This document shows, piece after piece, positions 16,017 through 25,705 of a DNA stretch of 38,724 nucleotides. Origin of the DNA: Bacillota bacterium (GTDB lineage: Bacteria > Bacillota > Clostridia > Saccharofermentanales > Fastidiosipilaceae); NCBI GenBank assembly GCA_030057555.1, contig JASGUU010000056.1:1-38724 (forward strand), in the 5' to 3' direction. The notes beneath the pieces are model-generated. The model made no database searches. It was not told where the DNA came from and was given only the letters and a program-made list of their open reading frames with translations. Position 1 is the first letter of the stretch. Every line of letters starts with the position of its first letter. A program made the position numbers and the translations under genes.

Positions 16017-17087
16017 ATGACAGCGAAACTTACGAGCCGCGAACGCTTCCGGCGCATGTACGAGCACCGCGACGCCGACCGCGTCCCGATCATCGACTCC
16101 CCCTGGGAGGGCACGCTGCTGCGCTGGCGCTCCGAAGGTCTCGGTGGGCGCGACTGGGTCGAATACTTCGACATCGACCGCGTCGCCCACATCGGCGTCG
16201 ACTCCTCCCCCCGCTACCCGGCGGCCACCGTCTCCCTCGACGAGCGCTTCCACACCTACACCACCCCCTACGGCGTCACGCTCAAGCAGCTGCGCGTCCC
16301 CGACTCCACGCCCGAATATGTCGCCTTCACCGTCACCGACCCCGACAGCTGGCGCGCCGCCAAAGTCCGCATGACCCCTACCTCCGACCGCATCGACTGG
16401 GCCCGCCTCGAGCGCCTCTATCCTGTCTGGGAACGGGAAGGCCACTGGATCACGGGCGACTTCTGGTTCGGCTTCGATGTCACCCACTCCTGGTTCGTCG
16501 GCACCGAAACCCTGCTCATCGCCCTCGCCGAGGAGCCCGACTGGTGCCGCGAGATGTTCGAGCATTTCCTCGACATGAACATTGCCCTCTTCGAACAGAT
16601 CCTCGCGGCCGGCTACTGCCTCGACGAGATCAACTGGCCTGATGACATGGGCTACAAGCAGAACCAGTTCTTTTCCCGGCGCATGTATCAGGACCTCCTG
16701 CTGCCGGTTCAGAAGCGCGCCATCGACTGGGCGCACAGCCACGGCATCCGGGCGCGCCTGCACTCCTGCGGCGACATCCGCCCCTTCGTCCCCCTCCTCG
16801 TCGCTGCCGGACTCGACGCCCTCAACCCCCTCGAGGTGAAAGCCGGCATGGACCCCCATGCACTTAAGGCCCAATACGGCGACCGCCTCGTCCTTCACGG
16901 CGGCCTCAACGCCGTGCTCTTCGCGGATACGGAGGCCACCATCGCCGAAATCCGGCGGCTGCTGCCCGTCATGAAGCAGAACGGCGGCTATATCTTCAGC
17001 TCCGACCACTCGGTGCCGAACACCGTCAGCCTCGAGGAAATGGCGGCCATCATCCGGACGGCGAAGGAATACGGCAGCTACAGCTGA
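16017..17087 (+). CDS. Uroporphyrinogen decarboxylase-family (MtaA/MtbA-like) protein
   Basis: 356 residues with the UroD/cobalamin-dependent methyltransferase barrel fold: SRERFRRMYEHRDADRVPI at the N-terminus, RLHSCGDIRPFVPLLVAAGL with the zinc-type His-x-Cys, LNPLEVKAGMDPHALKA, LVLHGGLNAVLFAD and FSSDHSVPNTVSLEE at the end. Such proteins outside haem synthesis usually move methyl groups from methylated compounds to a corrinoid protein or coenzyme. No corrinoid protein or activase lies beside it and there are no other haem genes, so haem synthesis is unlikely. ATG 16017 has GAGG six bases upstream. It stands alone, facing the GH9 gene across a repeat-bearing gap. Confidence 0.82.
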   Translation: MTAKLTSRERFRRMYEHRDADRVPIIDSPWEGTLLRWRSEGLGGRDWVEYFDIDRVAHIGVDSSPRYPAATVSLDERFHTYTTPYGVTLKQLRVPDSTPEYVAFTVTDPDSWRAAKVRMTPTSDRIDWARLERLYPVWEREGHWITGDFWFGFDVTHSWFVGTETLLIALAEEPDWCREMFEHFLDMNIALFEQILAAGYCLDEINWPDDMGYKQNQFFSRRMYQDLLLPVQKRAIDWAHSHGIRARLHSCGDIRPFVPLLVAAGLDALNPLEVKAGMDPHALKAQYGDRLVLHGGLNAVLFADTEATIAEIRRLLPVMKQNGGYIFSSDHSVPNTVSLEEMAAIIRTAKEYGSYS

Positions 17088-17171
17088 CCCGGCGGCAAAG
17101 ACCTCACATGAAGCAGCCGGCGAACTTCCTGCCCGGCGGTGACAGGGCCTGCCGGGCGCGCGCGTTCCCGG

Positions 17172-17332
17172 TTGCATAAGAGGGTCGTGAGCACGAATTC
17201 AACTTCTACACACTTTTGCGTGTATATCTCGGGTTTTTGAGCGCAAAACCACCACTCGCACCATATTTTGTTCAAAATCTCGACTTCTGCGCACCCCAAG
17301 TCGAATTCCTGTGCACTGCATAATGTACCCAG
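17172..17332 (+). repeat. Dispersed intergenic repeat, copy A
   Basis: About 160 bp that match the element at 28047-28217. Shared words in the same order are GGGTCGTGAGC, TTCAA, a hairpin around GTGTATA, TTGAGC, AAACCACCACTCGCA, TGCGCA, TCGAAT, TGCACTGCATA (copy B TGCACATTGCATACT) and TGTACCCAG. It lies between the convergent ends of the UroD-family and GH9 genes. Confidence 0.8.
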
Positions 17333-17420
17333 GCCAAAGAGCGCCGCTTTCCCTGCCCAACGAGGTCCGGAGGGCTTCCGAAGCCAGGGGCGCGGGGCCG
17401 GCAAAAGGAGCGGACGGGCA

Positions 17421-17453
17421 GAAAAGAAGCAGGCGGCATGAAAAACTGCCTGC
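17421..17453 (-). terminator. Probable intrinsic terminator of the GH9 gene
   Basis: On the minus strand GCAGGC (17453 side) pairs with GCCTGC around a loop containing AGTTTTTCATGCC, followed by TTCTTTTC. It sits about 115 bases after the GH9 stop codon. The U-run is interrupted by C, so strength is uncertain. Confidence 0.45.
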
Positions 17454-17567
17454 TCCTTAGCCAGAGAGGGCGCCGAGAATTGAGCTCTACGCCCCATGGA
17501 AGACGGCCAAAGCACACATATCTCAGTTACTGCGGCCGTCTCAGCGTTTCCGGCCCGGAACGTCCCG

Positions 17568-20060
17568 TCAGCCCTTCGCCAGCAGCTGCCCGGCCGCCAG
17601 CGCCAGGAACATGAAGTGCGACGAACCTCCGCCCAGAACGTACTCGACCTGCTGCCAGAGATAGGGGAAGACCAGCAGCTCCGGGAAGTCGGGGCGGATC
17701 AGGGCGGTGCCTGAAATGACGCCGCCGGGGATATAGGACCAGTCGGCGCGGTTCAGGCCGTAGCCGACCGTGGCCGAGCTGGTACCGATGCCGGATGCGA
17801 AGGACATCGTATTTGAGCCCGGATGGCAGCCGAGCACAAAGTTCAGCGCATTAAACAGCAGCTCAGCATCAAACACATCCGGGTAGGCCCGATGCAGGAA
17901 GTAGTACTCGAAGCCCAGGCGCTGTATGCCCCAGCCGGCGCCCCAGATGTAGGGCTCGTAGGGGATGCCGTAGGGCGTGGCTGCACTCTGTCTGGCCAGC
18001 GTTGCCTTCAGGGCCGGCAGTCCCGCCCGCACCGCCGCCGTGAATCCGGGATCCCCGAGCTTCGACTCCACCCGCGCAACAAACCAGCCGACCTTCTCGA
18101 GCGCGCCGGCGACGTAGTCCGTCTCCGCCAGCAGCTGCTCCCGATAGAGCGCCGCCTCCGTCGTCAGGAAGAGCTCGGAGGCCGCGAAGAGCCTGGCCCG
18201 CCGCGCCGCTTCGCTCTCGACCGCCGTCATGCGGAAGAGCTCCTCGGCCGCCGCCAGCGCCTCCGCCGCCAGCTCATCGTTGAAGCCCGCGAGCGCCCGG
18301 GCCGCCGCTGCCAGCTGACCGGCCGTCACGAGCTCCCGGGGCGGGTTGTCCTCGGTGAAGACCCAGCGATCGTCCCCGTCGCCGGCAATCCCCGCCGTCA
18401 TGGCGGCGCTGTCGCCGAGCAGCACATAGTCGCGCAGCCGACCCGTGATGATGCCGCGGTAGAGGCGGCCGAGCGCCTTCCAGCCGCCGACCACCGTGAG
18501 CACGCCGTGCTCGATCTGCTGCAGGATGTCGTTCTTCCCGTCCGGCTGATGGATCTCGACCAGCCGCCGCTTCTGGTCGATCGTCGTCACATCATAGTCG
18601 ACCCCGAAGGCCTCATAGGCCAGCGTCAGGATATAGGCCTCGCCCGCCTGCGACTCGACCCGCAGATCGAAGTCGCCGGCATCGTGCCAGCCGCCGACAT
18701 TGAGCCCCGGCACCGGATCGCCCGGCTGATACGGGCACAGCGTCGAGGGCCCCTGCACGTAGCCGTCGATGTGGTTGAAGTCCACCGGCGCCATGCGGGC
18801 GTCATCGAGATGGCAGGCACCGTGCCAGACGCGGTACTTCTCGTTCACACGCATGTGGCACATCTGCACCGGCAGGAAGTATTCGAGCACCGGCTGCCAG
18901 ACGCCGCGCTCATAGACATCGGACGCGATCCGGAACCAGGCCGAGCGCGACGCCCCATAGCGCAGCTGATAGAGCCCGGGCTCCGTCACCTGCGTGAAGT
19001 CAACGTGTAGATAGCGATAGCGCAGGAAGTCGCCCCACTCCCGGGCCGCCGCCCGCAGCACAACGGTCTCGCCCGCCTCATCCAGGCGCACCAGCTCCGG
19101 CTCCGGCCGCGCCTCATCGCGCGCGTCGAGCTCAATCACCGCCCGCTTCGTCTGCCCCGGATGGTAGCCCACCTGCGAGACCTGAATGACCGGTGCATGG
19201 AGCCAGTCCGGAATCACGGTCGGGGTGATGGTCCAGCGCACAGCCCCCTCCGTAGCTCCCGCCGGCACCTCACTGCTGAGCACGAACCAGCCGTTGTTGT
19301 GGTTCATGCGGCCGTCATAGAGCTTGAGCTCTGTACCATGGCTTTCTACGGCAAAGCGCCGCGACGCCTCGTCCGGACGGCAGACGAAGCGCCGGCCCGT
19401 CGCATATGGCACGGCGATCTGGTCATCCGCGATGATCGGGCTGTAGCCGCGGCCGCCGTCCGCCAGAATCCCGCGGTCAGCCCGCGCATCCGGCCTGGCA
19501 AAGTCCCCCGTGTGCTCGTAGTTAGTCGGCAGCGTCAGCACCGGCCCGTTCGGCTGCTCCGGAAAGAAACCCTGCTGTTCATCCATCAGCCACGGCGTAC
19601 CAACGAGAGCGCCCGGGAAGAGCTCGAGATTGAACGAGAGCTTCCCCAGCAGGAAGTCCGGCACCTCCCGGTCGAGATCCACCGTCACCTGAACCGCATC
19701 TCCGTCCGCCTCGACCCGCACCTGATATTCACACTCGAAGTCGGGATAGATCATCGGGTTGAAGCCGCGCAGATGGCGATCGCGGTCGGGCCAGGCGAGC
19801 CGCGTCGTGATCCGGCCGGCCTCGAGATCCAGTCTGCGCTCGAGCTGCTTCGGCACCGGCTGCCACTGCCCCGGCGTCTGCTCCAGGCGGATGTCGCCGT
19901 TTGTCGCCACACGATGCCCGTGCATGATGATGCTCACCCCGGACTGATGTCCCTCAGGATAGATGTCGTCGAAGGCCATGATATCGACGCCGCGGTTCTG
20001 GAAGTAGCCCCGTTCCGGCAGCAGCCGGAAGCCTGTTGTCATGTTTTCTTTGTCCACCAC
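17568..20060 (-). CDS. Glycoside hydrolase family 9 protein, no signal peptide
   Basis: 830 residues. The first ~285 form a beta-rich domain of unknown type. Then comes the Ig-like domain typical of GH9 (VIQVSQVGYHPGQTKRAVIEL), followed by the (alpha/alpha)6 catalytic domain. The catalytic-base motif GGWHDAGDFDLRV is near residue 455-462. VLGCHPGSNTMSFASGIG is near residue 760. The probable acid Glu is in QQVEYVLGGGSSHFMFLAL near residue 806. GH9 enzymes are inverting beta-glucanases or exo-glucosidases. The lack of a signal sequence suggests action on imported oligosaccharides in the cytoplasm. The start is GTG 20060 behind AAGGGGG. The large MalT-like regulator lies 116 bp upstream on the same strand. 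Confidence 0.85.
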   Translation of the reverse strand: MVDKENMTTGFRLLPERGYFQNRGVDIMAFDDIYPEGHQSGVSIIMHGHRVATNGDIRLEQTPGQWQPVPKQLERRLDLEAGRITTRLAWPDRDRHLRGFNPMIYPDFECEYQVRVEADGDAVQVTVDLDREVPDFLLGKLSFNLELFPGALVGTPWLMDEQQGFFPEQPNGPVLTLPTNYEHTGDFARPDARADRGILADGGRGYSPIIADDQIAVPYATGRRFVCRPDEASRRFAVESHGTELKLYDGRMNHNNGWFVLSSEVPAGATEGAVRWTITPTVIPDWLHAPVIQVSQVGYHPGQTKRAVIELDARDEARPEPELVRLDEAGETVVLRAAAREWGDFLRYRYLHVDFTQVTEPGLYQLRYGASRSAWFRIASDVYERGVWQPVLEYFLPVQMCHMRVNEKYRVWHGACHLDDARMAPVDFNHIDGYVQGPSTLCPYQPGDPVPGLNVGGWHDAGDFDLRVESQAGEAYILTLAYEAFGVDYDVTTIDQKRRLVEIHQPDGKNDILQQIEHGVLTVVGGWKALGRLYRGIITGRLRDYVLLGDSAAMTAGIAGDGDDRWVFTEDNPPRELVTAGQLAAAARALAGFNDELAAEALAAAEELFRMTAVESEAARRARLFAASELFLTTEAALYREQLLAETDYVAGALEKVGWFVARVESKLGDPGFTAAVRAGLPALKATLARQSAATPYGIPYEPYIWGAGWGIQRLGFEYYFLHRAYPDVFDAELLFNALNFVLGCHPGSNTMSFASGIGTSSATVGYGLNRADWSYIPGGVISGTALIRPDFPELLVFPYLWQQVEYVLGGGSSHFMFLALAAGQLLAKG

Positions 20061-20176
20061 AATTACAAAACCCCCTTAAAGAAGTGGTTTCATACTAGCA
20101 CGATACGGCGGGCAATCCGAGTGGCAAAGAAGAACAGCTGCTGAGCCTGCAGCTGCGGCACCCTCCCGCAGGGCGG

Positions 20177-23100
20177 CTAGATGCTGCTGTCAAAGCCCAT
20201 CTCGCGTCGGAAGCGCTTCCGGAACTGGCGCCGCACGACGGCGGCGCGATCCTGTTCTCCGCCGCGCTCGTAGAGGGCAAGCAGGTGGCGGCAGCAGACC
20301 TCGTCAAGCGGGTCGATAACGAGGCCGCGAAGCAGATCGTCCACCACCCCGAGATCGCCATCCGCGACCGCCAGATCACCCAGAGCATGCAGTGCTTCAC
20401 TGTAGATGCCGCCGTAATATTCGCGCTGAATCGTGATCCAGTCGTCATAGTCGCCGTCTTCGAGCAGAGGACCATGGTACAGCCGGCAGATCTCGAGCAG
20501 CAGCCGCCGCTCCCCGGCCCTGTCGCCGCGCCGCCATTCATCATAGAGGCTGTCCATCCGCCGCACATCGAACTGCAGCCTCTGGCCGGAGCAGACGGAA
20601 AAGCCCTCCTTGTTCTCCTGCAGCAGGGCCGATTCGCCGTCGAAGCCGATGCCGAGTTCCGTGAGCAGCTTGCGCAGCTCATACAGGGCGACGCGCAGCG
20701 AGGTCCCGGCCGATTTGCGGTCGGACTCGGGCCAGAAGATGCCGGCGAGACGTTCACGGGTGAGCGGCCGGTCACGCAGCAGGATGTATTTCAGCAGGCC
20801 GCTGACCTTGCGCGTCTTGAAATCGGCCTCTGTTACCGTCCGTGAACCGACGCGCAGAGTGAAGGGGCCGAAGAACTGCACCTCGAGATCGGGCTCTCTC
20901 TCATGCCGCTGCTCGTTCTCCTCGAAATATTCTCTGAGCGTCTGGCAGTAGGGATCCTGAGACAGTTCGGGCACCGTTTCGTTCAGCACCCGCTCCAGAG
21001 CCTGCCGGCTGAAGGGCACTCCATAGCGATAGGCATAGTCCCGGCCCAGCCGCAGCCACTTCTCCGCATAGCGGCGTGCGCTGTCGGCATCCCCGCTCCG
21101 GGCATGGCAGTCGGCCAGCAGCAGACAAAGCGCGTAGACGGCCTGTCTGGCACCCTTGCGCCGGGACACGCGCAGGCTCGCGACGAGTTCCCGTCTGGCC
21201 TCGTCCGTCTCGCCGGCGCGCAGGAGCAGAATGCCGAGTGTGGCCCGGGCCAGCTCGGAGAGTCCGTGGCCCGGATCCTCTTTCCGCAGGCGGGCGGCAA
21301 TCCTGCGGACACGCTCGATCTGCTCCGGCCCGCTCTCCCCCGACATGAACAGGGCGAAGCATTCGGCCTCCATCTGCAAAACATGGCTGCCGTAAGCCGC
21401 ATAGGACTCTTGCGCGTTCTCCATGGCCGCCTGCGCCGCGGCGAAGTCGCCACGGAGATGATGGTAGAAGCCGCGCAGGTAGTCGGCATAGCCCTGAGCG
21501 AAGTCGGACTGCAGGCGCTCGGCGACGAGCGAAAACTCGTGGACAAAGAACTCTATCAGCGGCAGATCGCCCTGCAGGAACGGGACGTTGCAGCAGGACA
21601 CGAGTCCGATGGTGCGCCACTGGTCGTCGGCCTGCATAACCGGATGGTTCAGAATGCGTTCGAGATTGATGCGGCTCGCGGTCAGGTCACCGCGGCGATA
21701 GTGGTAGATGCCCCGGATCATCAGATAGCTGAACTGCCACAGTTCCGAGCGGATGAGGCGGCGGTCCAGATAGGCGGACAGGAGACCGGCCAGGCGCAGC
21801 CGGTCGCGCCCCACGAGGGAGATAAAGATGCTGATGATCAGGTGGGTCCGGGCCTGGCCGCCACGCAGCAGAATCCCGATGGCCGGCAGGCGTTTGGCGG
21901 CGGCGAGAAGCGCGACGAAGTCGTTGTGCTGGTAGGACACGACAAGCAGCATGCCGAAGCAGTTCATGACAAACAGATCGTCGCGCCGCTGCCGGAAGCC
22001 CTCCAGTGCCTGGGCGAAGGCATTCTGCGCCTGCAGGCGGTCGAGATTCAGGGCACGCATGCCGCTCATCAGCTGCAGGTAGGGGCTGTCTGCAACCGTC
22101 TGAGCATCAAACAGCGCCAGAACCGGGAAAAAGCTCTCCGGCACGCCGGCGTTGAAGGCTTCCCGTGCGAGCTCCTCGCCCAGAGCGATGGCGCCGGCCA
22201 GATCACGGCCCCGGAGACAGTAGGCGATGGCCTTCCGGGGATCCTGCGTGCGGTAGTAGGCGGCGATATGGCCATAGAGCCGCTCCTGCTCCTCGCGGCT
22301 GTGGGTGCTCCGGTACAGGCGGCCCAGCTCATCGCGCAGCAGCGTGTGCAGGTAATAGCGTGGCGGCTCCTCCCCTTCCATCCGGTAGCAGAGCTGGTTC
22401 GAGGCGAGCCACTGCAGAAACGCCGACGGGTCGGGCTGCTCAAAGAGCCGGCTGAGCTCGTCCACACTGAAGTCATCGAGCAGGGCGAGCTGCAGCAGCT
22501 GTTCGCGGCGTCCAGCATCAACGCCCAGCAGGTACTCCTGAAAAAAGAGCGCAAAGAGCGACTCCACCTCGGGAAACGGCAGGCTGTCGCGGCGGGCCGG
22601 GATCTGGTTTTCGAGTGCATGGCAGAGCACATAGATGCCGGCCACCCAGCCCTGGCAGCGTTCTATGACGAGAGTAAACTGCTCCTCCGTCAGCTGGAGC
22701 CGGTAGACCTCCTCTACCAGCTGGCGGGTTTCCTGCGGGGTGAAGAGCAGATCCTGCGCGGTGTACTGGCGACAGCGGTGGTCGAGATACAGTCTCCCGG
22801 TGAGCAGCTCGGGATCCTGACGGGTGGTGATGACAATGCGGATGACCGGCGGCAGATTGCGGATGAAATAGGTCAGAATCCTCTGAAACTCCGGACGTCC
22901 GGCGAGCCACTGATAGTCGTCAAAAACCAGAAAGCGGGGCTGCCGGTCACGCTCGTAGAGATGCGAGAGTTCCTGGCAGATCTGGGCGCCGAGGATGGCA
23001 TGCTCCTCCTCGAGATTTTTCAGGCTGCGCAGAGTTCTGTGCTGCTCTGCGGCGGTTTCGGGCGAATCCCGGAAGAGGCTGTCGATCAGGCGGCGATAAA

Positions 23101-23326
23101 AGACATGGAGAAAGGTATCTTCCTCCTCAACGCGATACCACCATGTCCGTTCACGATACTTCTGCAGCGACAGCAGAACGGCCGTGGTTTTTCCGAAGCC
23201 GGCCGGCGCCACCAGAATGGACAGCCGGTTCGCGGCGATCTCGAGCTGACGAATGCGCTCGCTAAAGAGGCTCTTGGCCGGAATGGCCGGGAGCTGGATC
23301 TGACTCCTGATGCTGGTTCGATCCAT
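20177..23326 (-). CDS. MalT-like STAND ATPase with TPRs and C-terminal BTAD DNA-binding domain
   Basis: 1049 residues. The N-terminal STAND-type ATPase has Walker A VAPAGFGKTT (39-48) and Walker B FLVFDDYQW (132-140), followed by the MalT-like arm with LLQLALLDDFSVDELSRLF. A long alpha-helical TPR stretch runs from about 340 to 790. Instead of a LuxR helix-turn-helix, the C-terminus from about 800 carries an OmpR-like winged helix plus bacterial transcriptional activator (BTAD) domain: EVQFFGPFTLRV, LLKYILLRDRPLTRERLAGI, FWPESDRKSAGTSLRVALYE. It should be a ligand- and ATP-dependent activator. The GH9 gene directly downstream is the most natural target, but this is inferred only from position. 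Confidence 0.92.
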   Translation of the reverse strand: MDRTSIRSQIQLPAIPAKSLFSERIRQLEIAANRLSILVAPAGFGKTTAVLLSLQKYRERTWWYRVEEEDTFLHVFYRRLIDSLFRDSPETAAEQHRTLRSLKNLEEEHAILGAQICQELSHLYERDRQPRFLVFDDYQWLAGRPEFQRILTYFIRNLPPVIRIVITTRQDPELLTGRLYLDHRCRQYTAQDLLFTPQETRQLVEEVYRLQLTEEQFTLVIERCQGWVAGIYVLCHALENQIPARRDSLPFPEVESLFALFFQEYLLGVDAGRREQLLQLALLDDFSVDELSRLFEQPDPSAFLQWLASNQLCYRMEGEEPPRYYLHTLLRDELGRLYRSTHSREEQERLYGHIAAYYRTQDPRKAIAYCLRGRDLAGAIALGEELAREAFNAGVPESFFPVLALFDAQTVADSPYLQLMSGMRALNLDRLQAQNAFAQALEGFRQRRDDLFVMNCFGMLLVVSYQHNDFVALLAAAKRLPAIGILLRGGQARTHLIISIFISLVGRDRLRLAGLLSAYLDRRLIRSELWQFSYLMIRGIYHYRRGDLTASRINLERILNHPVMQADDQWRTIGLVSCCNVPFLQGDLPLIEFFVHEFSLVAERLQSDFAQGYADYLRGFYHHLRGDFAAAQAAMENAQESYAAYGSHVLQMEAECFALFMSGESGPEQIERVRRIAARLRKEDPGHGLSELARATLGILLLRAGETDEARRELVASLRVSRRKGARQAVYALCLLLADCHARSGDADSARRYAEKWLRLGRDYAYRYGVPFSRQALERVLNETVPELSQDPYCQTLREYFEENEQRHEREPDLEVQFFGPFTLRVGSRTVTEADFKTRKVSGLLKYILLRDRPLTRERLAGIFWPESDRKSAGTSLRVALYELRKLLTELGIGFDGESALLQENKEGFSVCSGQRLQFDVRRMDSLYDEWRRGDRAGERRLLLEICRLYHGPLLEDGDYDDWITIQREYYGGIYSEALHALGDLAVADGDLGVVDDLLRGLVIDPLDEVCCRHLLALYERGGEQDRAAVVRRQFRKRFRREMGFDSSI

Positions 23327-23402
23327 CGCGCGTCACCCCGTTTCGCGCATCATGACGGCAGAGCCTCAGCCGCACTCCGAATCATAGTACTGAAATATCG
23401 GG

Positions 23403-24542
23403 TCAGGACTCATCATACGGGTTTTCCGGCAAAAGCGTAACCCTCATACCGGTCGTCCTGCCGTCATCCCGGGTTTCCTCCGCTGCGGAACCGGCCGGCC
23501 CGGACAGCAGCTTGAGGCCCGGAATGGTGGCGGGAATGCCGCTGCGGGGCGAGAGACTGGACAGAACAACCACGGCCCTCCCGCGTTCGGGGCTGAAGGC
23601 CAGATAGCTGTTGCAGCTCCCCGTCGCGCCCCTATGCCAGATCACACCGTGTTCGAGATCGTGAATCCAGACCATGCCAATTTCATCCATGCGAATGCCC
23701 AGCAGCTCATAATCTTCACGAAAAGCGTCCATTTTCTGCAGGCTCCCATGACAGGCTGTAAACAGTTCGTGCCCGTCCAGCTGTATCGCGGCGCAGGAAA
23801 GCATATCCTCCTTGTTGAAGCTGAGAGCGCCCGCCAGTCCCGGGCATGTTCGAGCCCACTGTCCTTTGGGGAAGGCTCCGTGTCCGTGAGGCCCAGATCG
23901 TGATGGACGAAATCCCGCAGCAGATCGGTATTGTCACAGCCATGGACCGCCTCCAGCACCAGACCCGGAACCGCGTAGCCGAAGTTGGAGTAGTTGAATG
24001 CATGGTCTTCGCGCTGCAGTTTCAGGCGGCCGAGCCTGTCCGGCACCAGCTCGCTCGAGATGCCGCAAAAGACGTTTCTGCCGCCCAGGAAGCTGACGAT
24101 CATGGGACTTTCAAAACAGCAGCCCTTATAGCCTGACGTATGTGTCAGAAGCTCTGCCATCGTCGGGTAGCACCTGTGCGCCAGCAGCTCCAGATACCTG
24201 TCTATCGTCTGGTCGAGGCCCAGTTTCCCATCCCGGACGGCCCGCTGGACCAGGGCGGCGTTGAAGGTTTTGCCTGTCGAGCCGATCTCATAGCGGTACA
24301 GTCCGGCGTCCGGCTCCCGACCGTTTTCACTGCAGACCTTCCAGGAGCTCCGCCCGTCTTCGCTCACCCCCACGCTGATCCTGACATCGGCCCTGTCCCG
24401 TGTTGTTTGGACGAGCGCTTCACGGAAGCCGAGTCCGGGCAGCTGCCGCGGCTGATGCCGGCCATACGGGTAGAGAACGCCGGGCACCAGAGAGAAGCAG
24501 GAGCGCAACGATGACCGGCAGGACGACCCGGACTTTTCTCAT
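23403..24542 (-). pseudogene. Class C beta-lactamase-family serine hydrolase, frameshifted
   Basis: The pieces together match a ~380-residue exported serine hydrolase. Original start: ATG 24542 with a signal-like segment RKVRVVLPVIVALLLLSG. A frame change near 24490-24510 leads to the main domain with the nucleophile motif IGSTGKTF (SxxK) and FNYSNFGYAVPG (YxN). A second frame change near 23838-23850 leads to LAGALSFNKEDMLSCAAIQL and the HRG motif in IWHRGATGSCNSYLAF. Each motif is still recognisable, so the decay is recent or caused by sequence errors. As written, no single frame encodes all three active-site motifs. The alpha/beta hydrolase gene ends 15 bases upstream, suggesting an old two-hydrolase operon. 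Confidence 0.8.
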
Positions 24543-24557
24543 CTCCGCCACCGGGCT

Positions 24558-25631
24558 TCAGGGCCGCGAAGCCGCCTGGTCGAAGAAAGCCTCGATCTGC
24601 CCGAAAAGCTCCCCGTTCACCTGGTTGACCAGGTCCAGATCGACGCCGCGGATGTAGTTCTCGCGCACAGCGGACGGCAGCGGCCCGTCGTACCCGCTGC
24701 AGAGAGCGGCGTACTCGCGGTTTTTGCGGGCGATGTATGACAGTGCCTCCGTCGGCCGAAAAATGGTATTGTGGCCGTTCTGACCCTCGCGGTCGAGAAT
24801 CAGGATCTCGACATTCGGGTTGGTCAGCTCGTCCCGGTGCGCCACAATGGCGCTGCTGTCCGCGGGAATCATCTCGTCATCGCTGCCATGAATCAGGAGG
24901 ATCGGCGTAGTCGAGCGGTTGATGCTGTCAACGGCGTTGCGCCGGTAGTTCTGCGGGCCGAAGCTCAGCAGCTGGCTCGTGTCAAAGAAAAAGCCCAGGC
25001 ACGACAGATCCAGCCCCAGCATCTCCGAAGCCTGCTCGCTCAGCAGTTCGCCGGGATAGGCGTAGCCGGCGATGGACGCGACGGCGACCAGATCATCACG
25101 ACAGCCTGCCGCCTCGGCGACGGCGAAGGCGCCCCAGCTGTGGCCCATGAGATATTTGGGCAGCCGCCCGAGCTCGGGCAGTGTATCGATAAAGGCGAGC
25201 GCCGTCTCCAGATCGATGGCGGACTGCAGCAGGCCCCTGACGGAATCGCCCCCGCTCGTCCCGGAACCCGTCCCGTCATGGGCGAAGACGGCGTAGCCTC
25301 TGTCCACCATGTGAATGATTTCATTCAGATATTCTTCATGTCCCGAGCCCATGCCATGGCAGAAGACGAGCAGGCGCTCCGCCTCCCCGCCGCCGTAGAG
25401 ATAGGCGCGAAGCTCGTTCTTTCCGACGGAAAACGAGAGTTCTTCGCGCGGATAGGCGTCGCGGTAGTGCTCGTAGCCGTATTTCGTGGTTGCGTAGTCC
25501 TTATAGTCGCCCCGCTTGAAATAGCCTGTCACGCTGAGGTGCACGATGACGACGAGGGCGGCGGGAAGCAGAGCCAGGCCGGCGAGAAGCGTGATGCCAA
25601 GCCGTTTCAGAATCTTCCTTTTCCCTGTCAT
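24558..25631 (-). CDS. Membrane-anchored alpha/beta hydrolase
   Basis: 357 residues from ATG 25631, which has a GGAGAGG ribosome binding site. The open frame continues further upstream to 25907, but that part reads through the remnant of another gene and is not homologous. An N-terminal membrane helix (LGITLLAGLALLPAALVVIV) is followed by an alpha/beta hydrolase fold: oxyanion region VFCHGMGSGHEEYL, nucleophile in MGHSWGAFA, acid in LLIHGSDDEMIP, and His in GQNGHNTIF. It probably faces the outside of the membrane as an esterase or peptidase-like enzyme. It is the first gene of a pair with the broken serine hydrolase. Substrate unknown. Confidence 0.85.
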   Translation of the reverse strand: MTGKRKILKRLGITLLAGLALLPAALVVIVHLSVTGYFKRGDYKDYATTKYGYEHYRDAYPREELSFSVGKNELRAYLYGGGEAERLLVFCHGMGSGHEEYLNEIIHMVDRGYAVFAHDGTGSGTSGGDSVRGLLQSAIDLETALAFIDTLPELGRLPKYLMGHSWGAFAVAEAAGCRDDLVAVASIAGYAYPGELLSEQASEMLGLDLSCLGFFFDTSQLLSFGPQNYRRNAVDSINRSTTPILLIHGSDDEMIPADSSAIVAHRDELTNPNVEILILDREGQNGHNTIFRPTEALSYIARKNREYAALCSGYDGPLPSAVRENYIRGVDLDLVNQVNGELFGQIEAFFDQAASRP

Positions 25632-25705
25632 CGCCTCTCCTCTCTGTTCCGCAGCCGGACGGAGCCGGCTGGCCCGCGTGATGCACCGGATGTTCCGCCT
25701 GCAGT

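Noticed and set aside
15427-16020. Repetitive proteins of 120-197 residues across the 60-bp array
   Set aside because: A 60-bp period keeps frames open by arithmetic; no ribosome binding site and the sequence is pure repeat.
17078-17515. 145-codon minus-strand frame between UroD-family and GH9 genes
   Set aside because: It consists mainly of the dispersed repeat read in reverse and has no ribosome binding site; the same peptide word (CEWWF) in the copy at 28.1 kb reflects repeat DNA, not a protein family.
20903-23440. 845-codon plus-strand open frame opposite the MalT-like regulator
   Set aside because: GC-rich antisense frame without ribosome binding site or recognisable domain; the opposite strand has Walker and winged-helix motifs.
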